64,000 nucleotides of DNA, taken from positions 186,001 through 250,000 of the forward strand of contig VWRR01000006.1 of assembly GCA_013995675.1 (NCBI GenBank), given 5' to 3'. The notes under the pieces are model-generated. The model saw only the letters and a program-made list of their open reading frames with translations. It was not told where the DNA came from and did no database searches. The position numbers were made by a program, and so were the translations under genes. Position 1 is the stretch's first letter. The number at the start of each line of letters is the position of its first letter. Shown here piece by piece: positions 30,945 to 42,014 of this stretch. The stretch comes from Cyanidiococcus yangmingshanensis (lineage: Eukaryota; Rhodophyta; Bangiophyceae; Cyanidiales; Cyanidiaceae).

Positions 30945-32600
30945 CTACCGCGAAATCGCTCTATTGAGGGCAGAGCTCGGGGTCTCGCTGGAGATCGATC
31001 GTTCAGTCTGCGGTTCAAGTCCACCAGTATGATCAGATCTTGAAGGAGTCCGCTGTGGCGCTGCCATCTTCGACGTACTTCGTGACACAACAGAGAGGCA
31101 CTCCTCAAACAATTCGTGGAATCGCTTCCGAGAGAAGCGAACTTGGCGAATTTCGACGAAAATGGATCCCGCTGAGACTCGGTCTGGAAGATGAGAGAGA
31201 GTATACGCACAGTCTTCGAAGTTACTACGAAGAAGTCCATTCTGGAGGACGCGAAGAATTGCAATCGCAGCCTTGAACAGAAATGCATCGCCGAAAAAGA
31301 AAAAGGCATCCCAGATGCGAAGCGCGGTGTCTATAGGAAGCACCCTACAATACAAAGACATTATCCAGCTGATTACGTACATATCGGATTCAATTCCGAT
31401 TGTATCAAAATGAGCCGCGACAGCTGGGATCTCAAGTGCGATGAGTCTTTGTTGCAACATGAGATATGCCTGTACTTCGGGGCTCTGCATTTTGTAAAAT
31501 GAAGACAAGCAACGTGACTTGGACAAAATGTTTGCAAAGCAGCAAAATGCAGTAGATGCATCAAGATAGAGAAGGAGCGCAGCAGCCAGATAGGACATAC
31601 CCTGTGAGTATCCAAACTCTGGACGGAAATGGGCATACGCCTCAAGCAACCGACGTAATTCGCTTTGAAATGGGGAATCTTCAGCATGGAAAAACCCAAG
31701 CTCCGGGAAAGTCCGCGGCAAGTCTAGAACAATAGCCTTCTGCGCTGATGGGCAGAGGCCATGGTTCTCTGAGCCCTTATATCGAGCGAGAAGGGTCTCA
31801 GCCTCGCCACCAGCCCCTCCTAAGTCTCCATCAGCTCGACCGATTTTGGCATCTTCATTGTACATTTCACGTCTAGATTTCTTCGCTTGGTCGCACAGAA
31901 CGTCGAAAAGTCCCGGTGCAATCTGCATGTCGTTTCCAACCAATAGAGGCCAAACTTGCCCGCGTGTATTCGATGGTATTCCCTCAAGGATCAGGCCCCG
32001 CAAGCGCTTGGACTTTTGTCGTTTTTCCCAGTTAGGAATAATGTCTTGCTCCCATTCATGTGCAAGCTTAGCCTGATAGTCTTCGCGATCGACGTTATCT
32101 TCAAGTGACTTTGGGGTCCTCATCGTTTGCCAACGAGAGTGGTAGAGACCATGTCGTCTGAAACTCGTATTTTCAGCGGCAACGTCACTTGTAACAGCGG
32201 CTGCATCTCGACCTGAGCTGCATGGCTGAGAGTCAAAGTCCATGCTTTGCCATAGTCGGTTTCTTAAACGTCGCCACACAGATCGTGAGCGCGAACGCAT
32301 GCTTGAGGGAGCACTGTTCCACTCTGGGTCCTCAGCTCCCAAACCAGGGACAACCTCTTCGTCGAAAATTTCTGCCGCTTGAACCACAGTGTACGCTGAC
32401 GCCACACCTATTCCTGTGCCAGCTTGGCGTACGGGCAGAGAAACCGGCGACTCACCGAGATCGATTTCGCTCCAAGTGACAGGTCTTTCAGCCCCTGCCG
32501 AAAGACCCTCTTCCCTTTGGCCAGTTCGCCTGTTTCGCTCTTGAAATGTCTCCTCGAAGGGCTCTGCCGTGGCTCCTTCAGAGGCATCGCTTGCAGACAT
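30945..32600 (-). CDS. TBC-domain Rab GTPase-activating protein
   Basis: A 551-residue protein with an unstructured acidic N-terminal ~170 residues and a full TBC domain. Motifs: LRGLILEGIPSNTRGQVWPLLVGN, the catalytic-arginine motif IVLDLPRTFPEL, the glutamine-finger motif EFGYSQGMSYLAA, and later PIDTALRIWDAFFFFG. TBC proteins supply Arg and Gln fingers that stimulate GTP hydrolysis by Rabs in membrane traffic. Two hydrophilic insertions, one Gly-rich with GDLGGAGGEAE, lie before the arginine motif. The ATG at 32600 follows a TTG in the same frame. The frame is intact over 1.65 kb. Confidence 0.88.
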   Translation of the reverse strand: MSASDASEGATAEPFEETFQERNRRTGQREEGLSAGAERPVTWSEIDLGESPVSLPVRQAGTGIGVASAYTVVQAAEIFDEEVVPGLGAEDPEWNSAPSSMRSRSRSVWRRLRNRLWQSMDFDSQPCSSGRDAAAVTSDVAAENTSFRRHGLYHSRWQTMRTPKSLEDNVDREDYQAKLAHEWEQDIIPNWEKRQKSKRLRGLILEGIPSNTRGQVWPLLVGNDMQIAPGLFDVLCDQAKKSRREMYNEDAKIGRADGDLGGAGGEAETLLARYKGSENHGLCPSAQKAIVLDLPRTFPELGFFHAEDSPFQSELRRLLEAYAHFRPEFGYSQGMSYLAAALLLYLDASTAFCCFANILSKSRCLSSFYKMQSPEVQAYLMLQQRLIALEIPAVAAHFDTIGIESDMYVISWIMSLYCRVLPIDTALRIWDAFFFFGDAFLFKAAIAILRVLQNGLLRSNFEDCAYTLSHLPDRVSAGSIFVEIRQVRFSRKRFHELFEECLSVVSRSTSKMAAPQRTPSRSDHTGGLEPQTERSISSETPSSALNRAISR

Positions 32601-33369
32601 ACAAAAAGTATCCCTCTTCTGCAAAAAGCCAAAGACAGCTCACCTTAAATTGACAAACGCTTGCGAGGCTGCGAGCGCGCACGGATGGGTACCCCGATGG
32701 CAGTCGATAGCGAACAGTGAGCATCTATTGTCCCTGAGACATTTCCTTTGCATTGATAATAAAGAAGAATCTCCTTTGAGTGTAGAGGATACGCTAAAGG
32801 AGTAAAAAAATCGGAGCGACATCGACGCTCTCCGTCCTTTTTTTCGGTGTCCGTTGGAGTTGCGTTGCATATACCGCGCGTGAATTACGGCTTGCTCTCG
32901 AGGGGAGGCAGCACGTTTCTGCGGAGGCAGAGCCCTCTGCAATATCCAGAGAAATCCTTTGGAGGACATTTTCCCTCGCAGCTTTCGTTACCACCTGTTA
33001 GTTATGAGCATTTGGATTCGTTCCTAGATCCATTCGTGGTCAGTATCTGCTTTATCAGATACAACCGCTATGGCCCTAGGGCTGGGATGGACCGCGATCT
33101 GTTTATATTCCAGCATTTTTTAGAGGGATAGTCGCGAACAAAGCGACACTTTCCGACGGCAATGACGAGCTCGAGCGTGATGTTCACTTCAATAAATCTT
33201 ACTGAAGTGAGTGAATACCTAAACCCTGCGAAGAGGTACTGGCTCCGACGATCAGTACTTGTGTCTAACCTCGTGGAGGACTGCGTTGAAATTCAACCAT
33301 GCGGATCCTTAAAGGAGGCAATCGATATTCTCTCTCTGGTGAAGAAGACATTATTGTCAATGCATGAGA
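32601..33369. other. Intergenic, no gene seen
   Basis: About 770 bp between two minus-strand genes. The longest open stretch (32640-32969, minus, 109 codons) is basic and without recognisable features; probably promoter and 3' sequence. Confidence 0.4.
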
Positions 33370-34200
33370 TTATTCCTTCAATTTCTTGCCCGCAATCGCT
33401 CCCTTGTAAGTATCATAGTAGAACTTGATAAACAGCAAGAGGTACGAGAAAAGTATAACGATGCCTGTATACGCCCCTGTCACAGTTCCATGGCAAGATC
33501 CAGCACCGTGTCGCACGTAATAGCCATATGCGTATCCGCAGGCAGCTAAATCTATTACAAACTGAGATATCTGCATCTTTGTCAAGTACCGTCGCCACCA
33601 TGGCTTAATCCCCAAAGCTGAGACCGCGTAGTAATAGTACATGACAATGTGCACGAAAAGATTCAGATCGATAACCACCCATTGAACAGCGGAATGCTCT
33701 ACCAACTGGGACCAGCAAAGTAGCAAGGTCGCCGCGTGATGGTATGAGTGTAGGAAAATAATTTTGCGTTTTCGAATCGCGAGAAAAATTGTGTCTACGA
33801 GCTCTACGTATTTGAAAAAGTAGTTGATCCAGTATAGAAGCTGAAGACGCCCGTCAAGATGCATCGATTCAGAGCAAACCATTTCGTGCAATGACATTTT
33901 ACCGGAGCGCGACCATAAAATCTTGGACAGTGCTGTAAAGAGCGCAGCGGAGCCAAAGCTCATAATCATATTGTACGCAAAAAGTAGCTCCTTCAGTTTC
34001 GGCGGATGGCGAGTGCTCATAAAGTTTTGTATTAGTTTTTGCAAAACATAATACAAAAGGCAGGTGAGTATTGGTATATGCCAAACGCTGAGGGCACTCT
34101 CACCATATCGAAAACGGAAGCCACGAGCTCCGTCCAGCGCACCGCTCCGCAGAACTTGACGCAGTGCCAGCGCTACAGAGTGGTACTCCTCCTCAACCAT
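33370..34200 (-). CDS. ELO-family fatty acid elongase (3-ketoacyl-CoA synthase)
   Basis: A 276-residue polytopic protein. ELO signatures: KYVELVDTIFLAIRKRK, the histidine box HSYHH at about 151-155, NLFVHIVMYYYYAVSALG and TKMQISQFVID. About seven hydrophobic segments are visible. The C-terminal GKKLKE is lysine-rich like ER-retrieval signals. ELO enzymes condense malonyl-CoA with acyl-CoA in the ER; the spacing and the residue after the histidine box do not let me decide between saturated and polyunsaturated substrates. The start is the ATG at 34200, nine codons after a TTG. The frame is intact. Confidence 0.93.
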   Translation of the reverse strand: MVEEEYHSVALALRQVLRSGALDGARGFRFRYGESALSVWHIPILTCLLYYVLQKLIQNFMSTRHPPKLKELLFAYNMIMSFGSAALFTALSKILWSRSGKMSLHEMVCSESMHLDGRLQLLYWINYFFKYVELVDTIFLAIRKRKIIFLHSYHHAATLLLCWSQLVEHSAVQWVVIDLNLFVHIVMYYYYAVSALGIKPWWRRYLTKMQISQFVIDLAACGYAYGYYVRHGAGSCHGTVTGAYTGIVILFSYLLLFIKFYYDTYKGAIAGKKLKE

Positions 34201-34517
34201 TGCAAGTGCTCTAGTTGTCCAGACCAAAAGTAACAGAGATCCCGGAGGAGTTCAGTCAAACGACCCGTGTTTGACTGGCACGGATAATGACGCAGAGAAC
34301 CGTACATCCTGGCCGCATCGCTCGCCGTCCGCGCGCGGCGAAGCATGTTCGCGCGGTGGAGAATGCTTCCCGCGATGGAGTGCCGCGGGAAGCGCACTCA
34401 CAACGATGCTGTAATTTTCTCGATAGCGACTGCTCATAGAAAGAGGGACACTAGGGCGCACACAAGAGATATTCTGGGAGCCAGTATCAACGTTCCATTT
34501 GCTACTGGAAACGGTAG
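34201..34517. promoter_or_regulatory. Divergent promoter region, ELO / RNase H2B
   Basis: 317 bp between two divergent start codons; it should contain both promoters. A GC-rich stretch around 34315-34385 (rich in CGCG) is present. No specific factor site is recognised. Confidence 0.35.
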
Positions 34518-35234
34518 ATGGTAACAACTTGTCACGGAGTGTTTTTGGCCCCAGAGAAGCTCCTGGATGTCTCTGTTTCTATTCGAGAACGGTGTTTGTG
34601 GCTGCCCTCAGATGGTGCAATCGCGACCAGCGATCGCGTTGGCCTGACTCTATGGGAGATTCGATATAACAGAGAAGGCACCAGCGAAACAGAGCTTTAT
34701 GGGCTGTATAGCGCGGCTCTTGGAGAAGGCAGTTGGTTGCACGTGCAGGGCTGCAAACGACAGGATTCTGAATTGCTCGATGCCTCAAGCGCGTATTCGC
34801 GAAAGGAAGAGGCCGCAGGATTTCTTTTTCGAGATGGATCATTGCAGCTTCTTGTTCCCTTCGACCCAATTCTTCTAGCGCTCCCATGGCTAGAGAAGAC
34901 TTTTTATGTTGATCAGCCACAACCGTGGTCGCTTTTCGTCGAGTCGCTATGTGATTCAAAGTGGTTTCTAGAGCATCTTGATGAAGAGCGCGTAGCCAAA
35001 CTAGTTCTCGTCATCGAAAACGCCAGTGCACCGGCCGTTTCGTCTCCAGCGCGATACCGTTTCTCGATGGAGCGAGCGCTGAGATTTCTGCTCGCGAAGT
35101 TGTGGCGGGTTAAGACTGTGCTTAGCGGAGCTAATGAGACTGAGAGGCTGCGCATTGCTATCGACGTCGTTGCACATATGGTTGGTCACCGCTGGGCGAG
35201 GCGCTTGACGGCGACGTTTGACGCCAGCGTTTGA
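34518..35234 (+). CDS. Ribonuclease H2 subunit B-like protein
   Basis: A 238-residue protein from ATG 34518. The family core is visible: a strand-rich N-terminal half with LTLWEIRY and SWLHVQG, then GSLQLLVPFDPILLALPWLEK, matching the RNase H2B F/VDPLFLLLPxLEK motif, and a helical C-terminal half. RNase H2B is a structural subunit that with subunits A and C removes ribonucleotides from DNA. The C-terminal ARYRFSMERALRFLLAKL is compatible. A +1 change near the end would continue in a frame open to 35412, but this is not supported by homology. Confidence 0.6.
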   Translation: MVTTCHGVFLAPEKLLDVSVSIRERCLWLPSDGAIATSDRVGLTLWEIRYNREGTSETELYGLYSAALGEGSWLHVQGCKRQDSELLDASSAYSRKEEAAGFLFRDGSLQLLVPFDPILLALPWLEKTFYVDQPQPWSLFVESLCDSKWFLEHLDEERVAKLVLVIENASAPAVSSPARYRFSMERALRFLLAKLWRVKTVLSGANETERLRIAIDVVAHMVGHRWARRLTATFDASV

Positions 35235-36145
35235 AAGCCGGAACCCAACAGCTTTATTCGTCCCACATTTTTTTCGCAGACGCTGCTATTCGGTGATTTG
35301 GAGACAGATTTTCGATATGCTTGGGGCGTCCCTTGCTTGGATACCAACGCTCCACCTCGCTCGCGAGCCAGAAGGCTTCGCACTCGAATCATTCCGGCAA
35401 AGGTTAGCTTGAACTCGCAAGGAACGTAAGCATTCGTGACGCCTGCAAGTGATGAGCAAGCCCTAAACAGTCGAGCGCCTTAGCAGTGCGCATTGATGAG
35501 ACACGCAACCATGCTCTCGCTACCTCTCACTCATGAACAAGAAATGATCGGAAATATTTTTCTCGTCTGATGGCGGGCCCATCATGGCCGGATGTTTTGA
35601 TTTATTTTTGTTGTCTCTTCGAAAGAAACTTCATGCAGTTGTCCTTTCCACCGTTACGTTGATCCGTATTCGAGGAAGAGCGCACTACTTAAGGTACATC
35701 AAGGGTGTCTGCGCTTCGCTGATGAGGCGCTTCAGAGCGTTGCACGAAATTGAAAAGAAAATTGCACAGTAAAACGCATGCTTCTTTCGATGATACGTTG
35801 TCATATTGTGGTAGGGAACAAAAGCACCGGGAATCCCTCGCCCGCTAGTTGCAACAAATTTTTTGGTTCTCATCATTGTGACAATCATGAAGCTTGGTGG
35901 ACAAAAGATTTCGACCCGGAGCGGGTGCCAAACGTCGCCTGCTTTCATCAAAAACTAGTCGACCCGGCTGTCTCGAGGGGTGTTTTTGTGACTCCTCGGT
36001 GACGGAAGCGTTTACCTCGGCAATTGGCACGTGCCCTGACCGTGGGACAAGATTCGATGAAGACGCCGCAGATATGGCGAAAATATTCTTTTTGAAAAGA
36101 GAGCTTCCAGCGGATGCATTCATTTTCTCGTGGCCCCTTGTCAAT
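35235..36145. other. Intergenic, 0.9 kb, no supported gene
   Basis: Several short overlapping frames on both strands (for example 35778-36002 plus, 35685-35951 and 35845-36219 minus), none with a recognisable domain. Since frame-split small genes do occur elsewhere in this window, one could be hidden here; I could not assemble one. Confidence 0.35.
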
Positions 36146-37866
36146 TTATGGATTAGACAGGAGGCTTCTTCGGATCGCCTCAATGAGCAGAAGCTCCTCG
36201 TAGGTGATGTCGGCTTCATCTACCCAGTCCAAAAGTCCACGTGCCTCCATGTCGCGCAGGAGCGCTAGCTCCTCCAGCTCCCAGGCAGAATAGAATTCTC
36301 TCCTCGACCCAGGTCTTCGGCGAAGAAACGCGCTTGCGGGCAGCTCTGAGCCTTGAACATGGTCATTGACTTGATTCGTTTCGTCGTTTTGAGTTGCAGG
36401 AGTTTCCGGACGCATAAAGTTCACGGTTAGAAGAAGCTCTGCACTTGAAGGTAACGCTTGCACGTCGTGCTGATCTTCTTCGTTTCGGACTCAACGGATC
36501 TCGATCGCAGAGAATCCTTTGAGGATCATCCGGCACTCGCAACCAACTTCCGCTGCTGAGGCTGGATGGAGCGAACGAAGATTCAAAGTCGATCAAATTC
36601 TCCTCAAGCGGTGTCACTGCCTCACACTCACCGGCCGCATTCGTTAAATCCTGTGCTGGAGGTTGTCGATCGAACTCCGCCTTCCGCAGGTCTCTCGGCG
36701 CTTCTTGATGACCACCGAATTCCGCAGACTGATACATCTTTGCTCGAGACGGCTCCTCTTCTATGGCGACGGTATCCCTGTGAGTATCAAGGGCAGATTT
36801 GTCTGAATTCCATGGATGGTGGTCATCGTGAAGGATGTGCAAACCGCAAGTTTCGCTGACATGCAAAGTATCGGTCGTCATTCGTAAAGTAGGACTTGAA
36901 CGCGAGCGCCGTATGGACAAATACGCTTTTCTCCTGGCAAGCGATATGTTCATGAGTTCGTGCAAGTCATCCGTTGGTTCAGCCAGTGATGCGCGCCAGT
37001 CGGAATCTCCTCGCAAAACGTTTTCTTTCGCTCGAGTTTCGCCGCCGAAACCAAGCCACAGAGCGACCCGCTCACGTGTCGCAGCAGCCACCACTGCCTT
37101 CAGCGTTGAGATGCATTTTTCAATCCGCATCTTTTTGATTCTCAGGCTTCGTTCTTTTGCCTCCTGCCTCCTGTCGACTTCTAGCTTGTTCCATCGCCTC
37201 CTTTACGCGGCATTCTTCTTGGAGCAGTTCATCAATTTCCTTCTCAGGACGTGCCCCCCGGAAAACAACCTCCATGAATTCGTGCTTGCAAAATGGACAA
37301 GAAGATGCCGGCATACGGGCAACAAAACGCTGAGGCCGCAGCTGAAGAAAACACTCCGTGCAGATGCCCCGCTGGCAACATCTCGTCGTGTTCAAACAGG
37401 GGTAATACAAAAAACATATCGGACACTCCTCAAGAACACTTACGTGTTCCTGATATACGTAGTCAGGGCAAGTACCCTTGCCCTCCAGTGCAACGCACTT
37501 GGTTCCGTCCTTCACAACCACACGAACAGGCAACTCAGCCCCTGGAAAGCGCGGAGCGAGACGGAAACGTAAAATCAAGCGCCGCACTTTCCGCTCGTCC
37601 CAAAGCTCCTGAGCATATAAACCTGTTGGGACCGTAAACTTGCTCGCGAGACGGCGCTCGAGCTTCGAACCGTCTGCGAGACGGGGCACTGATCCCCTCG
37701 CGGACCCCTCAAGTCTCTGGTTCAACGCTGCTGCTTTGACTTTCCCAGACCCAACGCAAGACGAAAAGAGCGAACCAATAACCGTAGTTCGCGCTTCCTG
37801 ACTGCCTGCAACCACCCCATCAGCTCCTGCTCTGGAGGTTCCGTGATAGCTAGCTGTATTCCCCAT
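36146..37866 (-). CDS. SIP5/DA2-like RING finger protein, probably N-myristoylated (two frame changes)
   Basis: About 573 residues. The N-terminus MGNTAS fits the myristoylation pattern MGxxxS. The RING-like domain has Cys at about 148, 151, 163, 169, 172, 190 and 193 ([30 protein letters not shown]), with the FLYYPxLNxTRCC pattern of yeast Sip5 and plant DA2-like ligases. The C-terminus [16 protein letters not shown] matches the end of the same family. The middle is Ser-, Asp- and Arg-rich. The frame changes +1 between about 37150 and 37118 and again +1 between about 36500 and 36363; the two family signatures lie in different frames, which argues for one gene. Likely a ubiquitin ligase at membranes. 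Confidence 0.7.
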
Positions 37867-38148
37867 ACGAAAGACGCCTTGGTCCTGGTAGTGTACTTGC
37901 TAAGAGAGTACAGGTTTCGCGGTAAACCAAGACCCGACCTGCCATCTCGACCATGTACGTTCGAGAACCATATGAGTTATTATGGAACTTTATTAGCTTT
38001 TGTTGGAACAAACGAACTGACGCATCGCGTGGAGCAAATCGTAGATTCGCTCGCCACCGGAGATCTGAGTTACCCAATGGCCATCTAGCGGAAAAGAGCC
38101 AGAGAAAATACTTGTGAGTTTGATCATTACCGACTGGCTTATCGTCAT
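37867..38148. other. Short intergenic region
   Basis: About 280 bp upstream of the RING gene, presumably its promoter. Small frames on both strands without recognisable features. Confidence 0.35.
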
Positions 38149-38507
38149 TTATTGAAAGGTCTCACAATTCAAATGCTCACGCGGTGGCTGCTCAATTGCC
38201 GCTTTCATCCAAAACCTCATGAACCATCGCTCGCTGTGCTCGATTGTGGCGCTTTCGAGAGGACGCGCGACTACGTGCATTGTCTTTTTCATCAAAAACT
38301 GCCATGCAAAGGGCCTTCCGGCGTCCCTAAGCCGGACGTCATCCCATTCCACTCTTCTTTTCTAAATCATGCACATTCGAAATCAGGGGCGAGAGGATTT
38401 CGCAGAAAGCGCAGCTGGTCCCGGTTTGTGTCGTCAACCTTGTTCAGACGCATCCGCCTGGCCTCAAAATGTCCTGCGAGAAGCCTTATCAGACACAGAG
38501 GCGACAT
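38149..38507 (-). CDS. Candidate small gene, unknown product (two frame changes)
   Basis: Two minus-strand frames with protein-like composition join if a surplus base is passed twice near 38360-38378: MSPLCLIRLLAGHFEARRMR...NPLAPDFECA, then DLEKKS, then EWDDVRLRDAGRPFAWQF...ERWFMRFWMKAAIEQPPREH. The result is about 118 residues, basic, with aromatic residues, resembling a small mitochondrial subunit in general character, but I do not recognise a family. Evidence is only coding-like composition on both sides of the breaks. Confidence 0.3.
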
Positions 38508-38693
38508 GCTGACCTCTGAACTACATAAGCAGTCCCTGCTGGTCTCAGTTACCAGGACCTCGCAAAATGGCTCCACATGCAGTTGTTAGAGAATCTTAGA
38601 AGCGACTGGCGAGCGGTTTGGAACATTTACGATGGCGGGATCGAGGCCTCAGCAATACTTGCAGGAATCGGAATGTTTCGCCCGTCTTCGGGG

Positions 38694-39278
38694 CTAGAAC
38701 GCCGTCTCTTCTGCCGACCAACGACGCCCTCCAGACGACGCCGGGAACTTATCTCGGCAGCACCTCCAAACGAAATCGCATTGCGTGCTGTCAAAGTACC
38801 CCTGGCTGGAGAAGTAATAGAATGAACGCGAGAAAATGCGATCAATGTCTTGCATTTTTCGTGGACGCGACATCTGAGCGCTTGAACCACGGCTACCTGC
38901 AGTAGTTCCATCCAAGTGGCGAGAGCCCTTACGAAGCGTGTTATCCCACCCCCGCGCAATATTTCCTTGGGCCCAAGTGTCCTCCAGATAGGATGTTTCC
39001 ATATCGTAAATCTGCCGCTCGATCCGAGCGAGTTTCTCTTCAAGCTCCTTCTTCCCTCGCTCTAGAGTTTTAATCTCGCTCAACGGCCCGGTGTTTTCAG
39101 CAACAGAGGCGGGCCTCCCACGGTCGTTTCGTGCGCGCCTTTTCTTGTTACGCAAAGATTCTGCCGCAATATCGGAGTCGAACTGAGCAAACAGAGAGCC
39201 AGTTTTAGTCGTCCGAGCGGCAACCTCCGTGAGCTCTGGCTCCGACTTTAATAGCTGCTGTTCGTCTGTCACCCGCAT
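38694..39278 (-). CDS. EAF6: EAF6-type subunit of NuA4/MOZ histone acetyltransferase complexes
   Basis: A 194-residue protein from ATG 39278. The diagnostic segment is ELEEKLARIERQIYDMETSY followed by LEDTWAQGNIARGWDN, matching EAF6/MEAF6 (LERQIYxxExSYLEDTxxxGNIxRGWDxYL), then a basic linker and RIFSRSFYYFSSQG, equivalent to the family's RLFSxSS. A coiled coil spans about 70-95. EAF6 is an accessory subunit of MYST acetyltransferases such as NuA4. The N-terminus carries a basic KKRRARNDRGR stretch; the C-terminal 35 residues are lineage-specific. The frame is intact. Confidence 0.85.
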   Translation of the reverse strand: MRVTDEQQLLKSEPELTEVAARTTKTGSLFAQFDSDIAAESLRNKKRRARNDRGRPASVAENTGPLSEIKTLERGKKELEEKLARIERQIYDMETSYLEDTWAQGNIARGWDNTLRKGSRHLDGTTAGSRGSSAQMSRPRKMQDIDRIFSRSFYYFSSQGYFDSTQCDFVWRCCRDKFPASSGGRRWSAEETAF

Positions 39279-39850
39279 AGTCCTAGTCCGCTACTCAAAC
39301 TTGCGGTGCAGCGATTAACAGCGTTTCATTAGCTGAAACAGAAACCGGATAGAGATGGCTTCGATCGATATCGCTGACGACGCTGCTGGAAGCAGTAGCT
39401 AAGAGCATTCGCGCTGCAGACGTAAATCGGCGCATACCGTTGTCACGCATGAATCAGCCGAGCCATGAATTCCCAGTCCATTGGTTCCAAAGCCTTTCAT
39501 CTTTGTAAAGAAATACTTGCACGTGTTTTCTGGACTTTTCGAGCATAAAGTTTGTTTTCATTCTTACGACGAATTACGAGTGGTATTATTTGGAAGAGCG
39601 TAACTTTGAGTTTCAGTGACAGGTAACGTTGGTCGCCTTGTACGTCCACGAACGACGTGGAAGATCTGGGGCAACTGCCGCGCGACAATCGCAGAGGAAA
39701 ACCGATGTATGCCTATTCATCTATATTAACTTGCTCTTATCACCGAGTTTTCACTGCATAACGCTGTTAAACGAAGCAAAGCAACGGGCTGTGACTTTTT
39801 CCTCGCAACCGGCGCTCAACAAAGTTTCGCGAGCAAGAGTTTAAGTAGCT
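39279..39850. promoter_or_regulatory. Divergent intergenic region, EAF6 / TMEM62
   Basis: About 570 bp between divergent start codons. No supported gene: 39497-39688 minus and 39629-39844 plus are short and unremarkable. Expected to contain both promoters; no specific site recognised. Confidence 0.35.
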
Positions 39851-42014
39851 ATGCTCTCCAGGCGGCTTCAAACTATTCTGATAACGCTTTCGTTCTTTTG
39901 TTTATGGAAGTACGCAGAGGTCCCTCGCAATTTTTTCGGACGATCTCTTTGCAATGCTAGAGAAGCCCCGGGGTTAACGTCGAACCATTATGGAAAATCT
40001 GCTGGTAGCAATGAAACACGATCCGTTGACGTCGAGGCAGAGAGCGCGCTATTTGCGCTCTTGCAGATCAGCGATCTGCACTTGGATTATCGGCAATCAT
40101 TCGCCTTGCAAAACTTAAGAGCTATACTGTACGACGTTATACCCATAGTTGCGCCAAAGGCTGTAATTGTTACAGGGGATATCACAAATGCCAAACGGCG
40201 CCGCGGCCTGGGGCACGTATCTCAGCAGTTTGCAGAAGAATGGTCCCAATATGCAGAGGCAGTACGTCAAGCGCGTGTTGAAGGGGCCGTTCCTTCGGAT
40301 ACGATCTGGATAGACCTGCCAGGAAACCATGATATGTTTGGTGTTCTGAAGCGCCCGGAACCAGAGAAAAACTTCTATTTACAGCACTGTCAGTTACATC
40401 ACCCGAACACGAACGGCACGTGTCTGCAGCCTCGTGCTCGACTGTTTCCGTTTCATGATGGTCATATCGCAATATTGCGCTTGGATGCTGTTCCGGAACC
40501 GAGTTTGCATCGGCCGTTGAATTTCTTTGGGGACTTGCCTTTGAACCAAGAGCAAGCGAGACCGCCTGCCAGTCTGGACGAGCGGCCAGAGGACTCGAGT
40601 CCCGCAGTCATTTTTGTTGCTGCTCACTATCCCTCTTCGTTTATCCATTTTGGATCGAATCCAAAATCTTGGCTCGTCTCTAAAATGAGACACTCACGCG
40701 TCGTGTATCTCTCAGGTCACTTGCACACGCTAATGGGCTTTTGTCCCCGTCTATACTTCTCAAAACCAGGTAGATTTCTGGATCTAGAGCTCGCGGATTT
40801 GCGTTTCAGTCGCCGGTTTCGTATTATAGTTATGAACCACGCGTTGAATGAATTCGGATTCCGAGATTTTTCTCTGAATCCTGACTCGGGAGGGTCCGGC
40901 GGAAAAGTTCCGGACTGGATGCTCGTGTGGTTGCGAATACCAACTGCCGACTCAGAATCCGAGACTCTGAACAGGCATGGTGTTCCAAACACCCATTGGC
41001 TCAAGTTTGTCGTATGGTTTACTCAGAGAAACTGTTTGTTTCCGGATTTTGAAGTCACGCTTAATGGAGTTCAGTGCGGGGCAGGCGTCACGTCGATGCG
41101 ACCTATCAGGACGGCAATGCCTCTATGCCCTGAGAGTCGACAATGCTTCCCTTGCCCGTGGGGCCCGCCTCCAGGTAAGTCTTCGGAAAGTTCATCTATC
41201 ATCAGAAGAGGTTGTGTGTGGCCCAGAGTATGTTTCCGAAATCCTACATACATTGGCTTGGTCACCAAACGTGCCGATCGTGGAGACGGAACGACCCTCA
41301 ATGTTATGTCAGTCCGTGTTAACGATCAACATGCCCAATTTTTTCCGGGGTTTAACTGTTATGATTGGCATCACTACGATTCTATTAGTTATGGTCGCTT
41401 TCGCGCTTGTTTGGAGGATAAGACTGAAAGCAGAGCGCACATACTTCCCTATCGAGCATCCTGGACATCATCGTCGTTCTATGGAGAAGATGCGCGGTCT
41501 CCGTCTGTATGGGACCCGATCATGTTGGTACTTGGTTCTGGCCACTGTGTGGTTATTTCTTGGGCCTTGGATAGTGACGAATCGGATCACAGATGATCTG
41601 AGCGGGGCGGCATTTGCGTGGTCTACGTATATCTCTCATCACGGGTGGACAAGCCCGGCTATAGACTTGTTCTGGCTCTATGGTATTCAAGCGGCGGGGC
41701 TGTTGATGCTGCATGCGCTGAACCTATGCGTGAGATTGATTTATCAAAACAAAGTGCTCCCTCAGTCCTCTGAAAAGGCGATAAGCTCAGGAAGCTGGGT
41801 TTTCCAAGTTTCGAACACGACTACAGCGGTCATAGTATTCATAGTGCATTTGAATAACCTATTTTCACTTCACGGAGCGTTCGGCCTTTTTGGAGTGTTC
41901 ACTTCGCCAGTAGGCGTCCCCTTCATGGTCCTATCGGTCTCGCTGCTAGTGAGCTCGTTACGTCATCGTCGTATTCTCGTTAGAAGTGCTATTCTCCACG
42001 AAAGAAACCGATGA
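39851..42014 (+). CDS. TMEM62-type metallophosphoesterase with C-terminal membrane domain (one frame change)
   Basis: About 720 residues. A hydrophobic N-terminal segment (TILITLSFFCLW) is followed by a calcineurin-like phosphoesterase domain with metal-ligand motifs ISDLHLD, VTGDITNAK, PGNHDMF, AAHYP and LSGHLH. Then a beta-rich region with DFEVTLNGVQCG continuing as ASRRCDLSGRQCLYALRV, and about five transmembrane segments to the end. This order is that of TMEM62, an ER/Golgi-type membrane protein whose substrate is unknown to me. The frame changes +1 at 41083-41084, between CGA and ASRR, in step with the family's WGNASRVSGPLYVL. The 3' end overlaps the convergent WD-repeat gene by 57 bp. 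Confidence 0.85.

Noticed and set aside
30937-30949. CCCTAACCCTACC resembling telomere repeat
   Set aside because: Less than two full repeat units, located at the 3' end of the TBC gene; no array.
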